A DNA stretch of 64,000 nucleotides from Pseudomonas sp. PDM16 (GTDB lineage: Bacteria; Pseudomonadota; Gammaproteobacteria; Pseudomonadales; Pseudomonadaceae), in assembly GCF_014851865.1 (NCBI RefSeq), contig NZ_JACVAM010000008.1:153373-217372 (forward strand), given 5' to 3'. This document shows, piece by piece, positions 9,712-17,814 of the stretch. Position numbers and translations under genes: made by a program. The notes below the pieces were generated by a model. That model was not told the origin of the DNA. It saw only the letters and a program-made list of their open reading frames with translations, and made no database searches. The stretch's first letter is position 1; each line of letters begins with the position of its first letter.

Positions 9712-12063
9712 ATGAACATGTCGTCCCTTCCGCGCCTCTGGTGGCTCCTGCGCCGACCCTGGCTAGGGTTGCCGCTCGCCCTGCTGCTAGTGTTGTGGAC
9801 GGCCGACTGGCTGTTTCCCCTGCCGCTGCCGGAAGATGGCCTAGCCCGTGTGGTGCTGGCCGAAGACGGCACGCCGCTGTGGCGCTTCGCCGATGCCGAT
9901 GGGGTGTGGCGCTACCCGGTGGCGCCGGACCAGGTCTCGCCCTATTACCTGCAGGCGCTGCTGACCTACGAGGACCGCTGGTTCTACGAGCACCCCGGGG
10001 TCAACCCGCTGGCCCTGGGCCGCGCTGCCTGGCAGAACCTCAGTGGCGGGCGCGTGCTGTCCGGCGGCAGCACCTTGTCGATGCAGGTGGCGCGCCTGCT
10101 CGATCCGCACGAGCGGACCCTGGCTGGCAAGCTCAAGCAACTGTGGCGCACCCTGCAGCTGGAGTGGCACCTGTCCAAGGACGAGATTCTCGCCCTGTAC
10201 CTGAACCGCGCACCCTTCGGCGGCACGCTGCAGGGTGTGGCGGCGGCCAGCTGGGCCTACCTGGGCAAGTCGCCGAGCCAGCTGACCCGCGCCGAGGCCG
10301 CGCTGCTCGCGGTGCTGCCACAGGCGCCCAGTCGGCTGCGCCCGGACCGCCACCCCGAGCGCGCCCAGGCCGCACGGGACAAAGTGCTGCGACGCTTGGC
10401 GCAGTTCCAGCAATGGCCGCAGTCGGCGGTGGACGAGGCGCTGCAGGAGCCGGTGCTGTTGGCGCCGCGCCGCGAGCCCGATCTGGCGCCGCTGCTGGCG
10501 CGGCGGCTGAACGTGGCGGGCAGCCCGCCGTTGATCCGCACCACAATCGACGCCAACCTGCAGCGACGCTTGGAATATCTGCTGCTGGGTTGGCGCGCGC
10601 GCCTGCCGGAGCGCACCTCGGCGGCCATCCTGGTGGTGGACAGCGAGAGCATGGCGGTGCGCGCCTACCTGGGCTCGCTGGATGTCGGCGACGAGCGCCG
10701 ATTCGGCCATGTCGACATGATCCGCGCCCAGCGCTCGCCCGGTTCCACCCTCAAACCGTTCCTCTACGGCCTGGCCATGGACGCCGGGCTGATCCATTCC
10801 GAGTCGCTGCTGCAGGACGTGCCGCGCCGCTATGGCGATTACCGGCCGGGCAACTTCGCCGCCGGCTTCATCGGCCCGGTGTCGGCCAGTGAGGCGCTGG
10901 CCACCTCGCTCAATCTGCCTGCGGTGCAACTGCTGGAGATCTACGGGCCGAAGCGCTTCGCCGGCGAGTTGCGTGGAGCAGGCGTGCCGCTGGCGCTGCC
11001 GGTCGGCGCCGAGCCGAACCTGGCACTGATCCTCGGCGGCGCCGGCAGCCGGCTAGAGGAGCTGGTGGCCGGCTACAGTGCCTTCGCTCGCGCTGGTCTG
11101 GCTGCGCGGCCTCGGTTGCAGCCGCAGGACGCCTTGCATGAGCGGCGCCTGCTGTCGCCGGGATCGGCCTGGATAGTGCGGCGCATCCTCGCCGGGCAAG
11201 CGCGCCCGGATCGCGACCCACGGGCCGAACTGGTGCAGCGCCCGGTGCTGGCCTGGAAGACCGGCACCAGCTATGGCTTCCGTGATGCCTGGGCCATCGG
11301 TGTTGGCCCGCGGCACCTGATCGGCGTGTGGATCGGTCGGCCGGATGGCACGCCGGTGCCCGGCCAGTTCGGCCTGGCTTCGGCCGCGCCGTTGCTGCTG
11401 CAGGTGCACGATCTGCTGGTCAACCGTGACCGCCAGCGGGGCCTGGTACCGCCCGTGCAGGAAGTGCCGGTGAGCCTCGGCGTGGCGGCCATCTGCTGGC
11501 CGCTGGGCCAGGAACTGCCACGCAATGACCCCAACTGCCGGCGCCAGCGCTTCGCTTGGACCCTGGATGGCACCACGCCGCCGACCTTGCAGGCATCCGA
11601 CCAGCCGCTGGGGCTGGGATTGAGCCAGCGAGTCTGGCTGGATGAGCGCGGCAGTCAGGTGGCGGCCAGCTGCGAGGGGGCGCGGGAGACCCAGATCGCC
11701 TTATGGCCCGCACCGCTGGAACCCTGGTTGCCAAGACGCGAGCGGCGTGCCGCACGCCTGCCGGTGGCCTCGGCCGAGTGCCCGCCGGCACTGCCGTTGC
11801 CGACGGCGCCGCTGTCCATCGTCGGGGTGCGCGAGGGTGATCGTCTGCGCCGCCCGGCCAGCAGCGTCGGGCCGTTGCAGCTGAAGCTTTCGGCGCTGGG
11901 CGGTAGCGGCACGCGTTGGTGGTTCCTCAACGGCGTGCCAGTGGGCGAGAGCGAGCCGGGGGAAAGTATCGAGCAGAAGCTGTCGGCGGCCGGCCTGTAT
12001 CAGCTCAGTCTGCTCGACCAGAGTGGGGCGACGGCACGGGTGGAGTTCCAGGTCGGCGAATGA
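9712..12063 (+). CDS. pbpC: Penicillin-binding protein 1C, bifunctional peptidoglycan synthase
   Basis: A class A PBP anchored by one N-terminal membrane helix (about residues 14-32). The glycosyltransferase domain carries TYEDRWFYEHPG (catalytic Glu87), GGSTLSMQVARLL and LALYLNRAPFGG. The transpeptidase domain has SxxK as STLK (Ser345), SLN in the TSLNLP segment and KTGTS (Lys516). A C-terminal BiPBP_C domain ends the protein at residue 783, close to E. coli PbpC (770). The frame is open upstream; ATG 9712 gives the normal N terminus, with ATG 9718 as the alternative. It is the usual neighbour of yfhM. The gap holds an antisense gene, so co-transcription with yfhM is not assured. Confidence 0.95.
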   Translation: MNMSSLPRLWWLLRRPWLGLPLALLLVLWTADWLFPLPLPEDGLARVVLAEDGTPLWRFADADGVWRYPVAPDQVSPYYLQALLTYEDRWFYEHPGVNPLALGRAAWQNLSGGRVLSGGSTLSMQVARLLDPHERTLAGKLKQLWRTLQLEWHLSKDEILALYLNRAPFGGTLQGVAAASWAYLGKSPSQLTRAEAALLAVLPQAPSRLRPDRHPERAQAARDKVLRRLAQFQQWPQSAVDEALQEPVLLAPRREPDLAPLLARRLNVAGSPPLIRTTIDANLQRRLEYLLLGWRARLPERTSAAILVVDSESMAVRAYLGSLDVGDERRFGHVDMIRAQRSPGSTLKPFLYGLAMDAGLIHSESLLQDVPRRYGDYRPGNFAAGFIGPVSASEALATSLNLPAVQLLEIYGPKRFAGELRGAGVPLALPVGAEPNLALILGGAGSRLEELVAGYSAFARAGLAARPRLQPQDALHERRLLSPGSAWIVRRILAGQARPDRDPRAELVQRPVLAWKTGTSYGFRDAWAIGVGPRHLIGVWIGRPDGTPVPGQFGLASAAPLLLQVHDLLVNRDRQRGLVPPVQEVPVSLGVAAICWPLGQELPRNDPNCRRQRFAWTLDGTTPPTLQASDQPLGLGLSQRVWLDERGSQVAASCEGARETQIALWPAPLEPWLPRRERRAARLPVASAECPPALPLPTAPLSIVGVREGDRLRRPASSVGPLQLKLSALGGSGTRWWFLNGVPVGESEPGESIEQKLSAAGLYQLSLLDQSGATARVEFQVGE

Positions 12064-12079
12064 GTCGGGGCGGCAGACT

Positions 12080-13207
12080 CTAAACGTCGGCCAGCGCCAG
12101 GCGGTCGCGGCCTTCGGCCTTGGCCCGGTAGAGGGCGTCGTCGACGCGCTTGAAGAAGGCTTCGGCGGTCTCGTCGCGGGTCGGGTCGAAGATGCCGGCA
12201 CCCAGGCTGGTGGTCAGCGGCAGGGACTGCCCGTTCAGTTCGAAGCCAGCGGTGGCCAGTTCGACGCGGAAGCGCTCGGCCAGACTGCTGGCTTCTTCCA
12301 GGGAAGTATCGGGCATCAATACCCCGAACTCCTCGCCGCCCAGGCGCAGCAGGGCATCACTGTCGCGGCGGAATACCTGGCGCATGTGCTCGGCAAAGTC
12401 ACTCAGGCAGGCGTCGCCGCTACTGTGGCCATGTTCGTCATTGATGCGCTTGAAGAAGTCGATATCCAGCAACACCAGTGACAGCGGTGAGCCTTGGCGC
12501 CGGGCGTTGGCGACCATGGCCGGGAACAGGCTGTTGAACTGCAGACGGTTGCCCAACTGGGTCAGGCTGTCGGTACGGCTGAGCTGATCGTAGCGCTCAC
12601 GCTGGTCGACCAGTTGCTGCTCCATGGTCAGGGTCGCATGGTATTCGCGGTGGCTGCGGTTCAGCGCCAGCAGCAGGTAGCTGAGGTAGAAACCAAGCGT
12701 TACCGCCAGCGCCTCCTGGCTGGCCCACTGGGTAGCCAGCGCAATCAGCCCTGGGGCGTACAGCAGCAGGATGGCCACTACGCAGCGGGCCTTGCGCATG
12801 GGGAAGTTGAAGGCCATGGCAGTGCTGAAGGCCACGGTGCTGAGGGTGGCGATCATCCGCGAGGGTTCGAACTCGGGGCGCAGCAGTGCCCAGGCATGGG
12901 CCAAGCCCCAGCCCAGGCTGGTGATCAGAATCAGTGTCCAATGGCGGTCGATCCATTGGCGCAGGCAGCCGTCGCTCTGCTGGGCCGGCAGGCGGTGCAG
13001 CCAGCGCAGGGCCATCATCAAGGCGAAGAACAGGGTGCCGGTCAGCCCGAGGGTTTGCATGTCGCCCGGTGCGCTGCTGAAACTCCAGGTCAGGACCCAG
13101 GCGAGCAGGTAGTAGATACCGCCCAGGCGCGTGCGAACGCGGGTGTCCTGGCTTTCCCGGAGAAGGATGAAGGAGGTGTTGCGGAGGAACTGGGAGTCGG
13201 GAGCCAT
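12080..13207 (-). CDS. Membrane-anchored GGDEF diguanylate cyclase
   Basis: A 375-residue protein with a hydrophobic N-terminal half of about five or six membrane helices (residues 28-185, a MASE-like sensor not assignable to a named class), a short coiled coil (MEQQLVDQRERYDQL), then a GGDEF domain from about residue 205. The active site RLGGEEF is intact and an I-site RDSD lies five residues before it, so an active cyclase with product inhibition is expected. It is convergent with pbpC, the stops being 16 bp apart. The signal sensed by the membrane region is unknown. Confidence 0.88.
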   Translation of the reverse strand: MAPDSQFLRNTSFILLRESQDTRVRTRLGGIYYLLAWVLTWSFSSAPGDMQTLGLTGTLFFALMMALRWLHRLPAQQSDGCLRQWIDRHWTLILITSLGWGLAHAWALLRPEFEPSRMIATLSTVAFSTAMAFNFPMRKARCVVAILLLYAPGLIALATQWASQEALAVTLGFYLSYLLLALNRSHREYHATLTMEQQLVDQRERYDQLSRTDSLTQLGNRLQFNSLFPAMVANARRQGSPLSLVLLDIDFFKRINDEHGHSSGDACLSDFAEHMRQVFRRDSDALLRLGGEEFGVLMPDTSLEEASSLAERFRVELATAGFELNGQSLPLTTSLGAGIFDPTRDETAEAFFKRVDDALYRAKAEGRDRLALADV

Positions 13208-13291
13208 GTGCTGATGTGATCACAAATGCGGCATATCAGCAGCATAGCGTTGGCAATCGGGCAAAGAAAGCAAAGTGCCAGCATTTCGTCG

Positions 13292-13735
13292 TCAGCCGCG
13301 ACGAATGAGCCAGACACCGCCAACGATCAGGGCAAGGCCCGCGGCCTTACCGGCAGTAATGGGAGCTTCACGGAAGCCTGCCCAGCCGTTGTGGTCGAGC
13401 AGCAGGGCCATGCCCAGCTGGCCGGCCAGTACCAGCACCATGAACAGCAGGGCGCCGATGCGCGGCCCGGCGAAGGCGGCAGTGGCGATGAAGAAGGCGC
13501 CCATCAGGCCACCACTCCAGTGCCACCAGGACAACCCCTTGAACGCCGCGAGTCCGGAGACTTCACGTTGCGACAGGACAATGATCAATAGGGCCAGGGT
13601 GCCGACCAGGAAAGACACCAGGGCGGCGGCCATGACGCTGGACAGGTGCTTGGCCAGTTGGCCGTTGATACCGGCCTGCAGCGGCATCACGGCGCCGGCG
13701 AGCAGGGGCAGGGCGAGCAGCCACCAGTTGGGCAT
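13292..13735 (-). CDS. DMT-superfamily YdcZ (DUF606) family membrane protein
   Basis: A 147-residue protein with five hydrophobic helices covering nearly its whole length. The N terminus LLAGAVMPLQAGINGQLAK and the C-terminal GKAAGLALIVGGVWLIRRG are typical of the DUF606/YdcZ half-size transporters in the drug/metabolite transporter superfamily; these often dimerise, sometimes with a second gene, but no partner is adjacent. GGAGA 5 nt before the ATG supports the start. Substrate unknown. Confidence 0.85.
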   Translation of the reverse strand: MPNWWLLALPLLAGAVMPLQAGINGQLAKHLSSVMAAALVSFLVGTLALLIIVLSQREVSGLAAFKGLSWWHWSGGLMGAFFIATAAFAGPRIGALLFMVLVLAGQLGMALLLDHNGWAGFREAPITAGKAAGLALIVGGVWLIRRG

Positions 13736-13786
13736 GGATGTCTCCGAAAAATGGGCTGGGTAGTATGCGCCTTGCTGTCCTGATGG

Positions 13787-14275
13787 TCAGCTTCCAAGTG
13801 CCTTGGAGAACTGAACCAGCGCCACGCGCTGTTCGCCCCGAGGGCGTTCGACCAGGTCGATCAGGCGATAGCCCAGGCGCGCATAGAGCAGCAGTCCGGC
13901 AGTGTTGTCGTTGAAACAGGAGACCTTCAGTTCTCGAGCGGCAAAGTCGCGTCGCGCGAGCTGCTCCATCACCCCGATCAGGTAGCGCGCCACGCCTTGG
14001 CTTCGGGCCCAGGGCGCGATCATCAGATTGCCCAGCGCGCAGTACTTGCCGGGTTCGCTCTGATAGAAATTGGCGAAACCGGCTGGTCGCCCGTCGAGCA
14101 GGGCCAGGGTGCTGCCGCGGCGTTCGGCGCAGGCGGTCGCCAGCTGTTCGCGGGTCAGCGGCCAGTGGGCCTTGGGAAAGGCATAGAACAGCTCGTCGGC
14201 GTTGCGCACGAAACGCACGACGGCGTCGAGATCGGTGTCGCTGGCTGGATGGTGGCTAAGCAGTTGGTCGCTCAT
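13787..14275 (-). CDS. GNAT-family N-acetyltransferase
   Basis: A 162-residue single-domain acetyltransferase. The central strand and acetyl-CoA pyrophosphate loop are seen in GNLMIAPWARSQGVARYLIGVM, followed by LKVSCFNDNTAGLLLYARLGYRLID, the usual C-terminal GNAT signature. The start codon overlaps the stop of the DUF4136 lipoprotein gene by 4 bp (ATGA), so translation is probably coupled. The acceptor substrate is unknown; small-molecule amine or protein N-acetylation are both possible. Confidence 0.88.
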   Translation of the reverse strand: MSDQLLSHHPASDTDLDAVVRFVRNADELFYAFPKAHWPLTREQLATACAERRGSTLALLDGRPAGFANFYQSEPGKYCALGNLMIAPWARSQGVARYLIGVMEQLARRDFAARELKVSCFNDNTAGLLLYARLGYRLIDLVERPRGEQRVALVQFSKALGS

Positions 14276-14832
14276 TGCGGTGGGTATTGTCCCAGCACCT
14301 TGGCTACTGTGGTGTGGATGGCGGCTTCGCGCTCGCGGGGTGTCGGCGGCGACTGGCGCATGACCTGCTCGGCGCTGCCGCGCCAGACCAGCTTGCCGTC
14401 CTTACCGTCGAACAGGTCGACCTGGATGGTGGCCACCTTGTAGTCCACATTGCGGGTCTCGGTGTACGCCGGGCCGCCCCAGCCGCCTCCCCAATAACCA
14501 CCCCAGTAGCCGCCATAGTTGGTGCTGACCTGATCCTGGCGCTCGTCGATGATCAGCCAGGCCTGTACCTTGAGGTCCCCGGCGCCGCCGGCTGCGGCCG
14601 GACGCAGGCCCCGTTGGTCGAGCTGTTGAGTGATGGCGTCGCGAATGCGCTGCTCGGTGAGGTCGCTCTTGATCCGAGGATCATCCGGGCGGTACTGCAG
14701 TGCCGGCTCCTGCCAACTCCAGCTGCGGTAGGCGCCGAAGTCGCGGCTGGCGTCGAAATCGCGTTCGACGTTGACGCTCTGGCAAGCAGCCAGGAACAGC
14801 ATCAGCGGTATCAGCAGCAGGCGGGGGAACAT
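14272..14832 (-). CDS. DUF4136 lipoprotein, copy 2 of a tandem pair
   Basis: A 186-residue lipoprotein. The start at 14832 is chosen because GGAGG lies 8 nt upstream and the protein then begins with a lipoprotein signal ending in the lipobox FLAAC; Gln at +2 predicts outer-membrane sorting. The mature part has the DUF4136 pattern: FGAYRSWSW near the start, IRDAITQQLDQRGLRP in the middle, a Gly/Tyr/Trp-rich loop (YWGGYWGGGWGG), and a C-terminal VDLFDGKDGKLVWRGSAE motif. It is clearly paralogous to the gene 64 bp upstream. Function is unknown; the family is thought to be envelope associated. Confidence 0.85.
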   Translation of the reverse strand: MFPRLLLIPLMLFLAACQSVNVERDFDASRDFGAYRSWSWQEPALQYRPDDPRIKSDLTEQRIRDAITQQLDQRGLRPAAAGGAGDLKVQAWLIIDERQDQVSTNYGGYWGGYWGGGWGGPAYTETRNVDYKVATIQVDLFDGKDGKLVWRGSAEQVMRQSPPTPREREAAIHTTVAKVLGQYPPQ

Positions 14833-14896
14833 GATGAAAACCTCCAAGGGTTGAACCCGTATCGAACTGCATGCCGAGTGGTTCGGCAAGCTCATG

Positions 14897-15490
14897 TCAT
14901 TCTGGCGGATAGGCGCCGAGGGCATCCGTCACCGCCCGGCGCAGGGCATCGGCGCGCTCGCTCTGGCTGCCCTGGCTGCGCGCCTCGGCGCTGCCGCTCC
15001 AGACCGCCTGGCCGCTGACACCGTCGAACATCTCAATCTGCACCACTGCGACCTCCACCTCGTAGGTGCGCACCAGCGGCACGCTGCCGTACATGCCGTA
15101 GTGGTCGCCGTAGGGGCCATTGCCGTAGTAGCTGCCGTAGTCGTCGCGCACCTGGTACTGGCGCTTTTCCAGGTGCAGTGCGGCGCTCACTTCCAGATCG
15201 GCCGCCTTGCCCTCACGCACAGGCCGCAGGCCGCGCTGGTCCAGGCCTCCGCCTACCGCTTCGGCCACCAGGGCGCCGTCTGCCCAGGCGCTGCCGGCCG
15301 GTTGTTGGCGCCAGCGCCAGTCGCGGTAGCGGCCGTAGTCGCGTGGGGGTGCCGGATAGGCGCTGCTGTCGAAATGCCCAGCGGCGTCCGGTGGCGCAGC
15401 TGGCAGCGGCTTGCCATCGGCGATGTAGGGATTGCTGCCCTGGCAGGCGCTCAGCAGGATCAGGGCGGATAGGAGCGAAAGGCGTTTCAT
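14897..15490 (-). CDS. DUF4136 lipoprotein, copy 1 of a tandem pair
   Basis: A 197-residue lipoprotein with signal peptide MKRLSLLSALILLSAC; Gln at +2 predicts an outer-membrane lipoprotein. It shares with the next gene the segments YGRYRDWRWR, GGGLDQRGLRP and IEMFDGVSGQAVWSGSAE, and a Tyr/Gly-rich loop in the same place, so the two arose by duplication. It is first in the direction of transcription, ahead of copy 2 and the acetyltransferase. Its N-terminal insert (residues 17-50, rich in Pro and Ala) is absent from copy 2. No biochemical role known. Confidence 0.84.
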   Translation of the reverse strand: MKRLSLLSALILLSACQGSNPYIADGKPLPAAPPDAAGHFDSSAYPAPPRDYGRYRDWRWRQQPAGSAWADGALVAEAVGGGLDQRGLRPVREGKAADLEVSAALHLEKRQYQVRDDYGSYYGNGPYGDHYGMYGSVPLVRTYEVEVAVVQIEMFDGVSGQAVWSGSAEARSQGSQSERADALRRAVTDALGAYPPE

Positions 15491-15544
15491 GACGGTCCGT
15501 GGAATGCGTTCGGCATTCTCCTCAGCATAGCTCGGATAGGCGAT

Positions 15545-16294
15545 CTAGAGCGGCCGGCACAGCCAATGCAGGTAGCGACCAAGGCCGCCGAAGGTCGGGT
15601 GGCGGCGGTGTGCCAGCTCCATCTCCAGCAGATCGGCTAGTTCGGCCTTGGCCTGGAAGTCACTCGGCATGTAGTCGTGGAACACCCGCACGCCGCTCTG
15701 GCTTTCGACCCGCCAGTGGTTGTCGAGTTGCGCCGCCAGCTCGCGCGGATCGAGCGGCTTTTGCGGGGTCAGGCTCTGCCCTTCGCCGGCGAAGCGTTCC
15801 TTGCGCAGCTTGCGGAAGTGGCCCTTGAGTAGGTTGCGATAGACCAGCGCATCCTTGTTGTAAAAGGCCAGCGACAGCCAGCCGTCGGGTGCGACCAGTT
15901 GGTGCAGCACCGGCAGAATCGCATGCGGTTCTGCCAGCCACTCCAGCACCGCGTGGCACAGCACCAGGTCGTAGGGCTCTGTCAGCTGGCCGAGCAGATC
16001 CTGCCAGGGCGCCTGGATGAAGCGCGCCTCCACTCCCGCTTCGGCAAAGCGCTGGCGCGCGCCTTCGAGCATCGGTTCGGCCGGTTCGGCCAGGGTCACG
16101 CTGTGGCCACGCTGGGCCAGCCACAGGCTCATGTGGCCAAGGCCGGCACCGACATCGAGTACACGCAACGGGCGTTCCGGCAGCGCTTCCTTGAGATCGG
16201 CCTGCAGCACGGCCAGGCGGATGGCACCCTTGGCGCCGCCGTAGATCTTTTCGGCGAAGCGGGTCGCCAATTCGTCAAAGTGTCTGTCGGTCAC
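15545..16294 (-). CDS. cmoM: tRNA 5-carboxymethoxyuridine methyltransferase CmoM
   Basis: A SAM-dependent methyltransferase that methyl-esterifies cmo5U34 in tRNA, widening wobble decoding. The 249-residue protein starts DRHFDELATRFAEKIYGGAKG, a CmoM (formerly SmtA) hallmark, followed by the SAM-binding loop VLDVGAGLGHMSLWLA and the motif LVLCHAVLEWLAEP. The start is GTG at 16294, overlapping the stop of the MazG-like gene by 4 bp (GTGA); the longer open frame upstream is an antisense-like low-complexity extension without family similarity. Size agrees with E. coli CmoM (261). Confidence 0.9.
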   Translation of the reverse strand: MTDRHFDELATRFAEKIYGGAKGAIRLAVLQADLKEALPERPLRVLDVGAGLGHMSLWLAQRGHSVTLAEPAEPMLEGARQRFAEAGVEARFIQAPWQDLLGQLTEPYDLVLCHAVLEWLAEPHAILPVLHQLVAPDGWLSLAFYNKDALVYRNLLKGHFRKLRKERFAGEGQSLTPQKPLDPRELAAQLDNHWRVESQSGVRVFHDYMPSDFQAKAELADLLEMELAHRRHPTFGGLGRYLHWLCRPL

Positions 16295-16593
16295 TTGAAG
16301 CGCCTCTCGCTGTCGGCCAGCTTGGCGCGTACCGCCTGTTCCATGTTGATGCCGGCCTCGGCGCACAGCAGCAGGAGGTAGAGCACGATGTCGCCGACCT
16401 CCTGGCCGGCGTGTTCGCGTTGTTCGTCGGAGAGCTGACGCGACTCGTCCTCGGTCTGCCACTGGAAGATTTCCACCAGTTCGGCCATCTCGACGCTGGC
16501 AGCCATGGCCAGGTTCTTCGGGCTGTGGAAACGGCGCCAGTCATTGTGGTCGCGGATGGCGTGCAGGCGGCGGGTGAGTTCGACGATATCCAT
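16291..16593 (-). CDS. MazG-like nucleotide pyrophosphohydrolase
   Basis: A 100-residue all-alpha NTP pyrophosphatase fold of the MazG-like/RS21-C6 group, hydrolysing a (d)NTP to NMP and pyrophosphate. The metal-binding pattern is visible as EMAELVEIFQW (ExxE) and QEVGDIVLYLLLLC (ExxD). The start at 16593 has AAGGAG 5 nt upstream, giving MDIVELTRRLHAIRDHNDW. The NHDW-like start and size suggest a dCTP-preferring house-cleaning enzyme, but specificity cannot be read directly. It overlaps cmoM and lies 55 bp downstream of ada. Confidence 0.85.
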   Translation of the reverse strand: MDIVELTRRLHAIRDHNDWRRFHSPKNLAMAASVEMAELVEIFQWQTEDESRQLSDEQREHAGQEVGDIVLYLLLLCAEAGINMEQAVRAKLADSERRFK

Positions 16594-16648
16594 GGGCTCT
16601 CCTTCGGGCCGCATAGCTTCAGCCCGAAGGCGCCGCGTCGCAAGCCCG

Positions 16649-17683
16649 TTACTCGACTATGACGCCTTCCTTCTGCAGCAACGCCTGTTTGCGCGGCACG
16701 CCCCAACGATAGCCGGTGAGCGCACCGCTGGCCCCTATCACCCGATGACATGGCACCAGCAGGCCCAGCGGATTGCTGGCACAGGCGCGGGCCACGGCGC
16801 GGGCGTGGCTGCCGAGATGTTCGGCCAACTCGCCATAGCGCCGCGTCTGCCCCGGTGGAATCTCGCGCAGGGCCTGCCAGACCTGCTGCTGGAAGGCAGT
16901 GCCACGCATGTCCAACGGTAGATGGGCGGCGCGCGCCGGTTCCTCGATCTGTACGACCACTTCGCGCAGCCAGTCGCGGAGCCCGCGTTGGTCGCGGCGC
17001 AGCTCTGCGGCGGCGAAGCGCTGCTGCAGTTCGGTCTCCAGTTCGTACTCGTCGTCACCGAACAGCACGGCGCAGGCGCCCCTGTCGCTGGCGGCGAGCA
17101 GCAGCAAGCCGAGCGGGCAGAGGGTGATGGCGTAGCGCAGCACCTCTCCGGCGCCTTTCTGTCGCCGTTGTGCCGGGCTCAACGCGGCGGGCTGTTCGTA
17201 CAGGGCGCGGGTGCCGGAGTAGCCGGCGTCGAGCGCCGCCTGCAGCACCGAGTCTGAGCGGGGTAGGGCGCTGTCCAGACGCTGGCGGCGGTGGGCTTCG
17301 AACCAGGCCTTGGGCGTCATGCCGGTGCGAACCTTGAAGGCTCGGGCCAGGTGCGAGGCGGACAGGCCGATGCGGGCGGCCAACTGATCCAACGTCGGCG
17401 CTCGCTCGCTGTTTTCCAGCATACGGCAGGCGGCCACCACCAGTTCGTCGAGCTGTTCGGCCGTGCTCTTGCCTTGTGGCGAGCAGCGTTTGCATGGGCG
17501 ATAGCCAGCGGCTTCGGCGCTGACCGGGTCGACATGGAAGCTGACGTTGTCACGGCGCGGCCGACGCGCCGGGCAACTGGGACGGCAGTAGATGCCAGTG
17601 CTGCGCACGGCGAAGACGAACTGGCCGTCCTGCTCGGCATCTCGGTCGCATACGGCTTGCCAGCATTGGTCCTGGTCGAACAT
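16649..17683 (-). CDS. ada: Bifunctional Ada: methyl-DNA repair and AraC-type activator
   Basis: Repairs alkylated DNA and activates the adaptive response. The N-terminal zinc domain has four cysteines at 33, 37, 64 and 67 (YCRPSCPAR and PCKRC), matching the methylphosphotriester-accepting site of E. coli Ada. An AraC helix-turn-helix follows at about residues 85-180. The C-terminal O6-alkylguanine transferase domain carries PCHRV with acceptor Cys312. The length of 344 is close to E. coli (354). It is divergent from the hybrid kinase across 131 bp. A second O6-alkylguanine transferase (ogt) lies 31 kb away. Confidence 0.94.
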   Translation of the reverse strand: MFDQDQCWQAVCDRDAEQDGQFVFAVRSTGIYCRPSCPARRPRRDNVSFHVDPVSAEAAGYRPCKRCSPQGKSTAEQLDELVVAACRMLENSERAPTLDQLAARIGLSASHLARAFKVRTGMTPKAWFEAHRRQRLDSALPRSDSVLQAALDAGYSGTRALYEQPAALSPAQRRQKGAGEVLRYAITLCPLGLLLLAASDRGACAVLFGDDEYELETELQQRFAAAELRRDQRGLRDWLREVVVQIEEPARAAHLPLDMRGTAFQQQVWQALREIPPGQTRRYGELAEHLGSHARAVARACASNPLGLLVPCHRVIGASGALTGYRWGVPRKQALLQKEGVIVE

Positions 17684-17765
17684 GACAGATCTCCCGACAG
17701 GGCGGTCCTGAAAATGTGCATGCGTCGATTGTCGATCCCCGTGGCGGCGCTGCCAATCCGCATCT

Positions 17766-17791
17766 GACTTTCAAAGCCTATGCTGAAAGTC
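17766..17791. promoter_or_regulatory. Inverted repeat GACTTTC-N12-GAAAGTC ahead of the hybrid kinase
   Basis: Perfect 7-bp arms separated by 12 bp, ending 23 bp before the kinase ATG, in the ada/kinase divergent region. TATGCT inside the spacer could be a -10 element. It could be an operator or a 5'-leader hairpin; no known consensus is matched. Confidence 0.35.
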
Positions 17792-17814
17792 CACCCGCCA
17801 CGGAAGACGCCTCC

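Noticed and set aside
16295..16462. N-terminal extension of cmoM
   Set aside because: It overlaps the MazG-like gene in another phase and is Arg-rich without similarity; the GTG at 16294 starts the family sequence.
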